From the NCBI RefSeq assembly GCF_947623445.1, contig NC_135246.1, forward strand, positions 13,809,856 through 13,873,855: a stretch of DNA of 64,000 nucleotides, given 5' to 3'. Every line of letters starts with the position of its first letter. The stretch's first letter is position 1. Below, in pieces: positions 35,822 through 49,051 of this stretch. The DNA is from Clavelina lepadiformis. Lineage: Eukaryota > Chordata > Ascidiacea > Aplousobranchia > Clavelinidae. A program made the translations under genes and the position numbers. The notes under the pieces are model-generated. The model was not told the origin of the DNA. It searched no databases and saw only the letters and a program-made list of their open reading frames with translations.

Positions 35822-38800
35822 TTTTAAACTTCGACAAAGGCTGGCTTTTGCTGTATCAGAACTTTCAAAACTTTATCAGATAAGTATAAATTTCCTGTCC
35901 TAGCCCCAACTTTGAACGGCTAGAACACCTACACTATGTATACATATACTGTATGTCTTCAAACTGTTTCGCACCGTGAGAGGCGAGCCTGTGTAAAACA
36001 TACGCGTTCGGTAAATTATTAGCACATTTTTACTTGCAAGTCCAAAGTAAATCGGCCTTAAATTAAAAACATGTAGTTGTCAGAAAATAGTGGAAAAGTT
36101 TTTTTTATGTATATGCAGTGGCTAATCAGTTATTGCCAAAAATATGCACAAATTTGCTGCTAACTATGATGGTTGTGGTCACATGAGGAGGATAATGAGG
36201 TCACAATCTAAAAGCTGTGTTTGATAACGTAGGTTTAAATTAGAAGAATTGGCTAGCGAACGCGTTTTGCAAGAAATACGACTCCAGAGGTGGTAGGTAG
36301 GCGATTAATCGCAGGTTATGACGTTTATTTTGAACATAAAAATGTCAATGATGATACAACTTGGCAAAGTTATGCTTAGCAGCAATGTTCCCTCTAAGCT
36401 GCGCGCGTGCGCAAATGCGCACTGCTGACACGGTCTCCGCGCACAGAAAATCTGTGCTGCGCACAAGAAAAAAATCCAACCTGAATTAAAAATAAAATAA
36501 ACGCATAATAATGGCCACAGTGCGCACGTGGCACGTCTGATGTTGCTCATAGTGGTCCAGGGGACCGCTCAGGGAGTTAGTGTGTTTGCTCAGACTCGTG
36601 AAAAATTAGAGGGACCATTGCTTAGCAGTCTGCAATTTTGAGACTCAAGTGAAGCTTGTATGCTTAACATAACTGTATGCTTAACCCACAACATGCTCTT
36701 GTTACCAAATTTGTAAAGATTGTATAAGCACACGTACAGTAACAAAAGTATCACCGAAAAGGATGTAAAAATAGTAAGCAGACAGATTTGGGTACTTGAA
36801 CAAGTATGGATACCTATTAGTGAGTGTGCGGATAAACGTGACTGGCTATTATGCTTAGCACATGCTTATATTTTCACAAAAAAGTCAAGCTTGATTTGTT
36901 TATAAAGATAATGCTAATTAAAAAAGTTGGAGTGAAGCCTTATAATCTTTATTACGGCCATTTCCGGTACTGTACTAGCTGAGCTTTGCATTTACCTTCA
37001 CCAGTCTGGCAGTACAAATACAACAACAGAAGATTTTTTAAGCTTTACTAATGCAAACATGTTTTTGTAACGCATGAAATTCCTTTAACCAAAACTGTTT
37101 CTTGTCGGCAAAAAACATTCTATTCATGCCTGATGCAAACACCTGCGTCATGCATTTTGTGACGTCACAATTACTAAAGTATCTCAGAATTTGGCTGAAA
37201 TTCTTTTTTGGGACACATTTTTAGCAATGATTGCGTAACCTCCCAATATTATTAAAAAGTTCTTTCTCAGTCAGACGTTTACTGACAACTAATTTTTGAA
37301 CAACTTGATCTTGGTTTTTTCGCTCACTTTAAAATGTAGAATTCTGCTTGATCGCTAAATTCCGGCTGTTTGTTTTCTTTCATAGCTTGAGTTACTTTCC
37401 CAGTCAAACTTCCCAACGTCGATGACAGAGAAACAAAGCCCACATAGCTCACGGCCAGCGTAAGCAAACGAATAGGATTTTGTCCTCGCTTTGTAACGGC
37501 TCAAAGACTCGCTGTGTGTTTACCGCGCTCATACATTGTCGCACGCACTATCGCGCAAAAACACGCGTAACTCACGAAGAGAATATTACGTAAATAGAGC
37601 GCTATGCACAGGCAAGTTACAGCAAAAAATTAGTTTACTCTTCGCTGTTATGTTTTCACTTGTTCGGCTCAGTCAGCCAATAAAGTTTTCATGCCCAGCG
37701 GCTGAAAATCGAACACTACATCAAAGCATAAGTGAAGACATCCATTTCTCTTTAAACCATCTAAGCGCTGTCGAGTAGAGCCCGTCACCATCCCTCTCCC
37801 ACTCCATTGTTAGATTAAAAACTAAAAATTACTTCGAATCGGAAGCATTATTGGTTTAAGCTTAAAAAGCTGAACTTGCATAACCAAGCGTTTGGTGTGA
37901 CTTACATCGCGAAGAGTGACTGAATAAATTGTTTTTGTTGATTTACGTTTCGACATCAAGTCAACACATTATCTCAACACTTCATTTTCGGTTTTCCCTT
38001 GATTTTAATCAACAGTTAGTAATGTCAATGTCAACACATTATCTCAACTACAGTTAACGATTATCTCTTAGCCTTTCAAAAAACTTGCTTGTTTGTCCGT
38101 TTGGATTGATGTGAGTGTGCCGCTGCTTGGTTGACTAATTGATGTTCCGGTGTATGGCGGGAATAGTATCGAATTTTTCGGTAACGACCTATCCTCTTTG
38201 ACTTACATCTATTGTGCAATATTAACTTCATAGTATTTTGTGTCTAAATTTAACTTAGTCAAGTGGGACGCCCTAAAACCAAGGCTGGCAGGTGCCTGTA
38301 GTGAAATATATATGATTTGGCATCGAAATATGTATCAGTACCTCATCTATCTATACTCTGTTGAACGCAAAAAAAGCAAACACAGACCTTTGCATTTTGA
38401 ATAATAATCTTTGCAAATATTGCAATTTACAGAAAAAATGAACACGATACATTTCTTAGAACGTTGTGAGTTGCTTTTCACTTTCCTGCAATGAATGAGT
38501 TCATATAAACTATATAGGTTACGTCGAATCGTTTTGCAACTTTCAAACTACGAATTGACTTTATTGCCGGATTTCTTTGGATGTTTTTTGCACCCTCACC
38601 TTGCCATTTTTGGTTACGTATTTGTCAAGCTGCTGGCTTTATCAATAAACATCGCCGTGAGATAAGGCGACCATTGCTACCATTAATGTCTCACGGGTAT
38701 ACTGCACTTATCATCTGTGATTTTTAGTTGGGTTTGTATTTCTACTTTTGCACTTTTCAGGAAATGAACAATCAGCAGCAATCTTTTTTACGGTAGGTCC

Positions 38801-41800
38801 ATTAAAGCGTTGAAACCAAATTTGGAATAAGATAAAATTATCAATAGAATTTCCACTACACAATTTGTAATTTGTTTTCAAAAGTTACATGTCTAAACTG
38901 TAAAAAACATTTATCGCGATCAATCATGAGATGCCTTTATTAAAAAGAAAAACTATTCAGCTGCATGATGCTAATAATTTTTTTTTCAACCGCTGCTCCA
39001 CAGCATTTCCCCAATTTCATCTTGTACTGTAGGTCTATATGCAACAAATTTAACCTGGAGTTAAGGTAAGCTGCTAAATTTGATTTCCCTTATTGAACTT
39101 AAGGAAGTTGCTGTCGGGAAGTATTTGATGTTTTATTTGCGTTGAATTTGATGGAAATGCACTGAACTTTGAACAAGTTGAACTTTGGTATGATTGGGTG
39201 TGTACGATTTCCACTTTTTAAGCAAATTACTCGCGGGGCGTCAGATGTGCGAAAGACTAATTTCTTTCACAAAAACGTGTATTATTTGACGTGTTTCATG
39301 TTTATGAATTTCTAGTTTGTAACAGAAAAATACTGTATTGCAAGGCATCCTGACTCACCTTTTTACAGCTGTGCCTGGAGGAAACGTATATGTGGCTGCA
39401 CAATTTAATCATCTGCGTCAACGTTCACCTTTGCCGTATATAGCTACGTGACGTGCTTTATTAAATGTATTTTGGTATCAACAGGCTGCATAACGCAAAC
39501 GATATTCAAAATCCGATTTTATCGAAAATATCAATGTGCAGCGTTGAGAGCGAGTTATAACTTTATCTGTGTTAAGTAACCGTCAGTTCCAACGTTCCTC
39601 ACAGTTGGCTTTGGCTGCCGTTAATCTAAGATTGATTTTGTAGTCTCTTTATGAATATTTTAACTCAATACCAGTATTTAACTCAACATCATGTGTTTAG
39701 TAACTACTAAACAACCAAACGTTATACTTGAAACGTTATTCCTATTGTGCTCTGGTCGATTAATATCGTGTTTGGATTAACTTACAAGTTACTAATAGAA
39801 ATTTATGTAAAACTACAACGCGAATACTTAAGGAAATGTGTCTCGGCCACACCTAACTTAAAATATTTAATTTAAACGAGCATTTTATTGTTCAAACTTC
39901 AAACTTTGTGTGGAATTTTGTAATTATTACACTAATATGGGAAAAGTATATGGTGAGTTAACGCACTAAGTTTAATTCTGTGTGTCGCATCTTGTCATTG
40001 TAACTGCCTTCTTTGACATGTCATATGTGAGTTTGCGGAATTTACAATCGAAACCAAAATTTTTACAAAAATCATTGAAAAGTTTCATCAGCATATAATG
40101 CAGATTCATAAAAACGTTCGTTACAGCTAAATTAGTTTTTATAAGAGTTTGAAACCGACTTCATTCTTTAAAACCAGTCTCAATGTATTTTGATTAAAAT
40201 TGAATGTAATATTTTTGGAAATCACTTTAAGGACAACGAGCAGTCAGTAGAACGAGTACGTCAATCGGCGTTCCGGCTAACTACCACATTTCATTGTATA
40301 ATTACAGCAAGGTGGTTTTATTCTTCAAAGTGAAAAAGTTTTGTCTTAATGTAGCCGTCGGCGTATCACGAAGTTAAAATTGGATTTAGCTGAGCTGGGA
40401 ACCCAGTTGTTTTATTTTGATTTCGACTTGTTGTGTCTTATTTGCTGGTGCGTTAATTTTTGGCACACATCAAACGCAATATATGCTGAAGCGCAAATAA
40501 TGTGGTTCACACCTAGGTTTTTTGTCAAGTGGATGACTTTCCAGATTATAAGGTTCGAATCGCGTCCAAATCAAATAGGAGAACAGCCACTTTTGTCATG
40601 CATTTTCACTTTAATTACTTTCTCATTAATTTTTGTGTTTTGTATTGAAGAATATGAAATGTTCTTAACGCACAACGAAGCTTAATTAATTTTTTTTGGC
40701 GCCGGAAGCTGTTGTTTTTAATCCTTCTGCTTCGTATGCCAAAATCTTTATTCGCCATTATGCTATTTTTCTTGTATTCAACGCGATGTCGTTTTCTCTA
40801 GAACTTTTATTGGTTTAGCAACAGCTTTGATGATCGGTTGATTGATGATGATCATATTTGTTCTGCGTAGATTTCTTTCAGTATTTTTACAGTGTAGACT
40901 CACGATGGTGTGTTTCAATTGCTTTTTTTATGAGTACTGGTATTTGTGTACAATTAAAAATCAATATCTGCTATGGCTTATTTTGTAATATCAAGATTAA
41001 TTGCAGTGATATCATAGTTTTAAATAATTGTTTTAAATAATAATACTTTTTCCTTTAAAATGATTATATATAGTCCTACAACTAGATGAAACCGTTGGCG
41101 TTTAAGCAAAACGTGTGTGAAGTAAACGATTTTAGTATTTTTCTACTGTGGAGAATGGATAAAAATTACATAAATGTTGTCAGTTGTTTGTTATTAGATG
41201 TTTTGTTATCAATTGCAACAAAGTTTGCTTTTCGCTTTACGACATTGATTGATGTGTGATCACGTTGTATGTTTCGCATGACTTGCTCTGTTAACCACCA
41301 GTTCAAGACAATCAGCATACTTGGCATTGGGCTACGTCTTGGTTTGTGAAGTTTCGTTTAACTTGTTTTAATCGGAATAAGGCGATGTATGGTTGTTGTA
41401 CCTAGTCTTGTAATCATGTTAATCGTTTCAGGTTTAACTTGCTGCTTCGTTGGCCCATGTAAAGCAACTGAACCGTAACGAGGTACGTCACACCTATCGC
41501 GAATTATACTCGCTTAAAATTTAGCAAATCTCCTGATTTTTCTTTTGTCTCTATGCGAATTCGTTAATGCAAATTTTCTTTTTCTTACGCTATCCAATGC
41601 CATTGTTATATAGTCTTTAAGACAACAGCGTTTCAAGTGTGATAACTGATAATTGTCAATTTTCCAGGAAAAGTTGCCATTTTAATATTTGCACACGTAG
41701 GTCTACCAACCAATGAATCAACACTATTCAATAACGAACCGAGTAATAACATATCAATTGAAGCCAACTAGGCACAGTGACGTGGAACAAAGAACCGCAA

Positions 41801-44086
41801 ACATTTAAGCGGAAAACATCTTGTCCAAATTGTCTTGTCCTAATCCACAAAAGGAGTTAATACTTACGAAAATATTTTGTCGACGAATGAAGGTTTCGTT
41901 GCGCGCATAATGCGATAAAAAATTTGGTTACTAAAAAATTATTCACTGTAAATATAATTTGTCGCTGGGATTTTCAACCCGAAGAATTCGTTTTCGGCGC
42001 TGCCTTTGTTTGGTATCTTTCACTTGGAATATTTGAAACGCGCTATGTTTATTTTAACTGGTCGATCAGCTTGGCTGAATCTGCGCATCGATGCTCTTTC
42101 TTTTCCCTTGTTGAAAAGAGGGAAAAGAAATAAACCAAAGCAGGACCGAAATAGCTGGGGTGAACCACTGCGACTGCAAGCGTTTCGCACGCAATGCCTT
42201 GCTAAGGTTGTCGGACATGCCCATTGAGCAAGCTGCTGGGAAAAAGGTACCCCGTACATTTTGACAAACGATGTCTGACATTAACTCAAAGCACAGACTT
42301 GAGAGGCGGCTTATCAAATGTTTTTTATCCATTTGGGACTAGTTCTCCTGCGGAATACAGCACTCATTCTTTGACTGATGAACAAGCTTTGCTCGTTACT
42401 TGCTGGCATTTGGCCGACTACATGCAATTGATTTCAATCAATTAACTGCATGTTACAGAAGATGTATGGAATGTCTTTGATTTTGTCAAATGTCAGAATT
42501 GTGTTCAACAAAATATGTAAATGATATCGTCTTTGGGTGGCGTCATATGGCCACAGATAAGCTTTAATATCTATGTAGGTATAGGAAAGGCCGTAACGAT
42601 ATGCGGTAAATAATTGGTAGACACCTATGTTGGCCTCGAGGGACGTTTTATGTGCTCGATAAACCGATATAAGCAATGAACGGCCTTGTTTTTCAAAATT
42701 AAGCATCCAATCATGTAATTTTTCATGGCACGATCAGGATAAAAGACAGATAACCAGGGGATTTCCACACTACCTTGCCTATACCATGGCTTTTCATTTT
42801 TGTTCTTCAGTTTTTCGGTTTGAAATTGGCCGCATTTAAGTACGCTGTTACTATGGCTAAATACTTTCGTCAATTCCACTCGACGAAATGAGCGCTTTCG
42901 AATGAATGAATTAAAAGCGAAAGGCGATAAATTATTTATCGTTTGTGCAATGTTATTTAATTTTTGTCTGGGTTTCATCAGATTCCTAAATTGTTAATGA
43001 GGCTATGAATGTTATCCTTCACGGGTAAAGCAGAACGTTTTGAAAACAAATCGATGTTCATTACTTGCAGGAAAACGGGTTTTGTTGTTCTTTTTGTTCT
43101 GTATTTGGTTTGTACTATTTATGCATTTAAGCAACTGTTTTCTGTTTTTTGAGATGCCATAGTGTGGTCACCGCTTATTTTTTGACAAAATAATGTTTAC
43201 ACCAAAAAAGCGTGTGGTTACGGCTCGTTTTGTACTGAATGTAACTTTGATAATCTGGTGACATCTAGTGGCGGGAATGATAAAACAAAAGTCACAATCG
43301 GACTTTACTCATAATAACAATATTTTGTTTAATCTAAAGAGGTTATAGTTCTGGGTAATCTTTCATTTGTAACTATCTGTTTGCAACTGTTTATCGTATC
43401 TTTGTATCGAAAAGGGTGTACCCAAAGTCACTTAAAATGCTTTGTGCTTGAACACGTGTAACGTGAACATATTTAGTATTTAGGTTATTATCTGACAGAT
43501 TCTTAATTTTTTTATCCTTTTATACTCAAGTAAGTCAATCAGCTTCTATTCCGGAATAAACATAATAAACTTGAAATTGATTTTAGATGTCAATGGAAAA
43601 TAGTGTGCCATTTGGCAACCATACCTGCATTTCATTTCGCACATTTTTGGTATAACATATGACCGATTGGTGGCGCCTTAGTGCTATTCGACTGCTTTTA
43701 TCCGAAATATTATTTTTATTGCCACTGGGAATAGAGGATAGCATGATCTTACGCTGTAAGTTAATTTGCATGATGAATCATACGATAATGTAGATTTTTA
43801 CATTCTTATTTGCATATGTAATTACTTTACATCAGCATAAAATTAAGATATAAGAACTATACACAAAGTTTGAAAAACAAGAATATCGCAAATTAATAAA
43901 TAGTACAGAAATAAAAAAATGACATGAGTAGATGGCTTACGAGGATCGTTCTTTGTCGTGAGAGTAACGCAACGTCAGACATTCCAAAACCATTACACTG
44001 CAACCGGACAAAACAATTCTTATTGGACAAGTTTAAATCTTCAAGGCTGCAAGCATTTTGCTGTTTTTTTTTCTGTTTCTTTGCTG
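35822..44086. other. Intergenic region between AHR 5' end and CYP1-like 3' end
   Basis: Over 8 kb without a supportable gene. The proximal part is presumably AHR promoter. It includes a 238-bp hAT MITE (36383-36620), a perfect CRE (37160-37167), a 19-bp direct repeat gtcaacacattatctcaac at 37960 and 38030, and AT-rich unique sequence. Open frames at 40380-40685 and 42020-42259 look random. Confidence 0.4.
36383..36620. mobile_element. Short hAT MITE upstream of AHR
   Basis: The ends CAATGTTCCCTCTAA and TTAGAGGGACCATTG form 15-bp inverted repeats with one mismatch. They are flanked by the 8-bp duplication cttagcag at 36375-36382 and 36621-36628. The 238-bp interior is non-coding but unusually GC-rich at its left end (CTGCGCGCGTGCGC). 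It contains GCGTG and CACGTG cores about 560-720 bp upstream of the AHR start codon. Confidence 0.88.
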
Positions 44087-46744
44087 CTAATTGCTTTGCC
44101 GCTCAGTCACCTTAACGTCTATTATTTCTGGCGTTAGAGAAATGCCTAAAAGAGCCTTAGGTAATACATTAGCATCCGGGCCGAAGCATTTAAAGTCAAA
44201 AGACCTCGCCAAGTTTGCAGCAAAAGTAAAAAGCACCATCTCTGAAAAGTTTTTCCCAGGGCAACCACGTCTGCCAGCACCATGTACGTTCACTTTCTGT
44301 GCCAGACGTCTATCGTACTCGTTGTTGTCGTCAAAATACCTATCTGGTCTGAAAAACAAAACCAATTTATTTAATTTAACTCTGCGTGTTAGTTACTTTT
44401 TCACTTCATTTACATGTCAGTCACCGAGCAACTTTTTTAAACATTTGTTACTCTTCAGATTACCTAAAAGTTTCAGGGTCACCCCAGAATTCTTGGTCTT
44501 TATTTAACGACCATAAGCTTATCATGATAACGGCACCGTGTGGTATGGAATATCCTCCGAGCGTGGTGTCATGCACAGGAGTATGTGGGATTGTGAATGG
44601 AAGTATGCTAGTGTGTCGCAGAGTTTCTTGAATGAACGCCAGCATTTGCGGCACTTGATGGCGTTCTTCAAATCTATTTTGAACATGTAGATAAGTCTGT
44701 TATTATCAGATAAATAGTCAAAAATGCGTGATGTGTAGTCGTTTATGAAAAACCTTCTTGAAAAGTTTACGCAAATACTGTAGAATGTTCGGCATTGCAG
44801 AAAAAATCTGGACACTGACGCATGCGCCACGTTCGCAAGCAGTTGACCAATGACATCAATACTGTGTGCACATTTGTGTGTGCTATTCCCTTAGTCTGCC
44901 CCAGCAAGGATAACATTAGCTTTGCAAAATTAGTTTGCTTACGACGGCAATCTTCCGTTTTTCCCATAAAAATCGTCGATCGCCGCTTGCACTTTGTAAA
45001 ATTGAAAGGGAAATTTGGCGAAATACAAAATTATCCACATCAAAGCGACTGAGGTCGTATCGACACTTGCTCCAAACATGTCTCCGACCTGTATAAAAAA
45101 TAGGAAGAGTATTATTTGGGGACCAACTAACATAATCTAACAGTCAATAGTGTCATACTTTGCATATTGCATGATATGCAAAACAATCGGTGACATATTT
45201 CCGTTCACGCTTTGATTTATCATGTCGTTCTTTAGATTTTGAATTTAAACTTCAGAATTGTAAAACTAATTTCTATTTCAGTGCTGCAATAAAGAATAGG
45301 CTTATACCACTGTGGTAGCATCTGCTTCGTTTTCTTCATCTGTTTTCGCTTTGTTTACCAGTACGTTGGAGATCATATTTGCTTCCAGACTGTGGGTGCT
45401 GTTGTTGGGGAGGTTGTGATTTTCTAGTTTTTTCTTCTGCATTTGGATGTGTTTTTCTACAATTCTGATCAACCAGATAACTCCATTATTTTATTTTGAA
45501 AGCATTATTTGTGTTTTACACAGTTCACAATCTAATCTGTAAGATTATTAACGTCAGTTTGTTACCTGGTATAGCTTTCACACAAAGCGATGTAGCTTTT
45601 CAAATGTTTTCTGCAGAAAACTCGCGCTATTGTACAGAAATTAATGAGGCCAACTTTTTGATCGATGGTTTTAAAATCGTTCATGCACTTCGCCAGTACT
45701 TTGAGCTGCGCGTCATTGTACTCATATCTAAAACAACATTTATTGTAACAGTTTCGATAGTGAACATATTTTATTCTTCGGTTGCACTAAGATTAAAAAA
45801 ATTTATGAGAGAATTTTAAACTATAATCGTGCATACTGGTCTAGTGCGTATTGAAGGATTTGTCGGATGCAGTTTAATTATATGTTCAACTTGTCAAAGT
45901 TATTTGGCGAAATCGGGGAAAGGACATTGCCATTCAGTGAGTTACAGACATCTTCTAAAAATGATGATGATACTAAAATTATTTTGCCACGAAATAATTT
46001 TTTCAGCGGAGATATTTTGAAATTGTAAGTCGAAATCACTCACCTTTTAACAAGTATTGTCGATGCCATAGTTTTGACAGATACTGTCAAAATAGTTTCA
46101 AAGAATTTTTCGGTGTAACTCTTACACGACGGATGGAGAACTGTTCCATGCGTAGCTTCCCACTGTTCGTAAATATCTACAAGTTTATTTCCAAGTTCAT
46201 TGGCATCTTCCGACAGCTGCTCTTCCAGGCTGTTGTTGTTGCTCATTTCTGCTGCAATGAAGGCTGTTTCTTCATTATTCCTCTCCCGCAGCTGGTGGCG
46301 TGCTGCGTTTTTCTCGCTACTGTTTAGCGAGTTTTTCATAGCCCACATGGCTAGTTTCCTGAGCTTTAAATGTCTAGCAACCGTTGTATTGCCAAAAGCA
46401 AAACTCCTACCTTTCAGAATATACTTTGTAGTAATGAAATCCGGTCTCATTGAAAACTCAATTGTTCGGGTATTGAGACATTCCTCCACTAATTTTCGTC
46501 CTGAAACAACTATGACTAGTTTCGGTCCGAAGTAAAGGCGAAATACCGGGCCGTATTTTTCACTGAGCTTGCTGATTTGCAAATGTACTTGTTTGTCAAG
46601 CATCGCTAAGTTACCTATCAAGGGCCATGCAAATGGGCCGGGTGGCAAGTTGGCACGACCCTTTCTGGTTAGTAGAAATATTATCAATCCAGTCAACACA
46701 GCGAGGCAAATAACGTCCAGCCTGACCAAGTAAAAGGCTTCCAT
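44087..46744 (-). CDS. Cytochrome P450, CYP1-like (clan 2) microsomal monooxygenase
   Basis: Six exons join in phase: 46744-46044, 45727-45566, 45464-45308, 45088-44943, 44673-44464 and 44348-44087 (TAG). They give 545 residues, slightly long for a P450. In order: an N-terminal membrane anchor (ICLAVLTGLIIFLL), the proline hinge LPPGPFAWPLIGNL, I-helix MFGASVDTTS (about 344-353), ExxR as ETLR (405-408), LPFTIPH, a CYP1 hallmark, the PERF region as PDRYF, and the haem-thiolate loop VHGAGRRGCPGKNF with Cys488. CYP1 enzymes oxidise planar aromatics and steroids on the ER with P450 reductase. Oddities: the near-invariant Phe of the haem loop is His, and the I-helix has Ser for the usual Gly in AGxDT. 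The start at 46744 is the only in-frame ATG before the anchor. A CYP17-type enzyme is the alternative, less favoured by LPFTIPH. Confidence 0.9.
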
Positions 46745-48892
46745 TATGAAATAAATGTTTTTCGTCTTAGTTGCCGTAGCTTGGGTTCTTCTTTTCTTAG
46801 CCGCAGTTTGGGTTCTTTCCTTTGCCGCTTTCACGCGTGGCCCATCAGCGCAATTGTCATATCTACACGCCCGTAAACACACCTTCTCACGCAGGCGTTT
46901 GCTCCCAAGGTTTTGAAACCGTATGGTGAAGAATAACCCACAGTATCCTGCACTTGTTTTGTTTATCTACCAACAAATGACAGTGGATTGGTAGCTGGCA
47001 AAAGATTTTATGTGTACCTGAATGTAAGCAATAGCCCGAACTCGATTGTTTCCTAATCGTTAGGCAGCATTAATCAATTTACGATGGTTGCTCACCGTTG
47101 CTGTATTTCCGCAAACTATTTGAGCATGTAAGCGTACATACCTGCTCAGTGACTCAGTGTTTATCTACCATCAATACAAGAGACACTTGTTACTTGTGCA
47201 ACGGTTTAGCTTCTGTAGATTATGACGCAAATTTATTTCATGAAATTTATGCTGAATTTTTACTATAAACAACATACCAAATTGATACCATAAACGGCCA
47301 TCGGCAGACTACCGTTTATGAAGTACCAACATATGATCCCATTCGCTGCCCCCAACAGTGCGCTAGTTTACTCAAATAGTTAGCAAGTTATGCAGCGCTT
47401 GGCTGTAAAATCATTTTGCAACAATGGAGCTTTCGTTCAGCTTAATCTTTTGTATCGTAAATTCCCATAGCAGTCAATAATGCCCTCGCGGAACTCAGCA
47501 ATTTACTTTTTTGACACTAAGGAGACAATCTGTAATGTCTCTTTTACAAACTAACCGTTTTGCCTAACTTTTCTGCAAAATTGGTTAACAGAATAACTTA
47601 ACTCACACTGCACTAGGTTGGTGACCTCAGTGATCAAACGACTACAACACGACTTGTTTTATGATAGCGTGCGAGCGAAGACGTCACGCTCGAAATATTT
47701 TGTGAACTCATTTGAGGTCAAAGTATTTGAGAACGTTGTGCTATTGAATGTGTGGCATGTGCCCTAGCCCTATGTAACGAGTGTTTTATGTATTAAGCGT
47801 TGTGTTTTGCGATGTTCAGATCAGGAAAACGATAAATACAACAAAAATCTCCCATTATCTGCTACATTATTAAGTTAAGATACAACAAAACCATTTGCGT
47901 CCCAAATCTTTTACGATTTTTTGACCCACAAGTTGTTGTGGGCCACAACATTGTAAAGCGTAACATATTTGATATGCAGCAACCTCATGTACAGTAGTAC
48001 TTTGTTATAATTTGCAAAAGTTTTATGAAAGTTTGTTGCAGTACATCTTATGAAATCGCCGAAGTCTTTACTGGTATGACTCGACACGGTGCACTCTTTG
48101 CAACTCGATAACTTGCTCTTGAAAATTTTTTGCTATGTTTTTATGAGATGTAGTTTATGTTGAAATAAAATGTTCAAGGTCCTGCGGTTACTCTCGATAT
48201 TAAACGCCGCTACTATATTGCTCTGGGGCAATTTAACAATATTCAAATTGAAACAAAACATATACGGAAGCCTACTAGCGTTTAATCTCCATTGCAATAT
48301 GCGTGTGGTGAGATTTATTGTCAGTTGACCGAGGCGTTGCTGTTTCATGCAGGCTGGCGTCATTCTCTTGATGAACTCACAGAGGTCAAAATCGTTGAAG
48401 CACAAGCGTTTAAAAGTACATACTATAAGTTTACGGAAACGTCTTGTCACGAATTACGAGGTTTTTTTTCGGACGCTACTGCTGAAAGCATGCTAGCTGG
48501 GAATCTTTAGACTTTTTGGTATGCCATGGTTCGACTGCAAACTCAAGTCGTATAAACACCTCGTTGTAAATTACTTCGCAGGATGTTTTCTCTATCTCAT
48601 TTTTATCACTGTGGTATGAGACTCTAAAATGTCAAAAATTGGGAAGACTTTTTTGTTTAATTATTCAATGTTTTCAATGGCGTATTAACCCTTGCGGTGG
48701 TATTTGATGACGAATTTTGTTGTTAATCTAGAATTCTAGACTAAACAAACACAGTTAAAATACCTTAGGGCATAGGAATATTTGTCTTTGTATATTTCAC
48801 CTGATATTTACAAAATAACAATATGTTTTGTTTTGTTGCTTTTGATAAAAACTTGAAAGAATGCTGAAATTCTTTTGACTCAATGGAAGTAA
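46745..48892. other. Upstream region of the CYP1-like gene and gap to the PhyH gene
   Basis: This is the presumed promoter of the CYP1-like gene and the 3' flank of the dioxygenase gene. No supportable coding region is present; open frames on both strands at 48133-48510 overlap each other and resemble no family. An out-of-frame upstream ATG at 46860 would give a ten-codon peptide. Confidence 0.4.
46832..46892. promoter_or_regulatory. Cluster of xenobiotic-response-element cores (GCGTG/CACGC)
   Basis: Four AHR-ARNT core pentamers occur within 61 bp just upstream of the CYP1-like start codon: CACGC at 46832, GCGTG at 46835 (overlapping as CACGCGTG), CACGC at 46866 and CACGC at 46888. The last reads CTGCGTGAGA on the gene strand, close to the vertebrate consensus. 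Two more cores lie at 47667-47671 and 47685-47689. The transcription start is unknown, so some may be in the 5' UTR. Function is inferred. Confidence 0.4.
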
Positions 48893-48898
48893 TTTATT
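48893..48898 (-). terminator. Likely polyadenylation signal of the PhyH-like gene
   Basis: An AATAAA on the minus strand lies about 155 bp downstream of the stop codon at 49052. Confidence 0.45.
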
Positions 48899-49051
48899 CA
48901 AGAGTTTATCAAAAATAATAACAAAAGAAAAAACTATATTTCAAAGGCGGCCCTGCGCCATAACTATAACTTAGTAATCAAAATTTTTATCGTTTTATGA
49001 TGTAATTAAGAAAGGTTCCGAGTAACACAACTGTTAACAACAAAAACGAAA

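Noticed and set aside
40548..40565. GGTTCGAATCG, resembling a tRNA B box
   Set aside because: No paired T-stem, no A box at the right distance and no acceptor stem, so not a tRNA.
40380..40685. 101-codon hydrophobic open frame
   Set aside because: No start with support, no splice context and no recognisable domain.
46745..46882. In-frame basic N-terminal extension of the CYP1-like protein
   Set aside because: The frame is open but has no in-frame ATG upstream of 46744, and the membrane anchor follows directly after that Met.
48940..48960. GGCGGCCCTG resembling a hAT right end
   Set aside because: No matching left end or target-site duplication found nearby.
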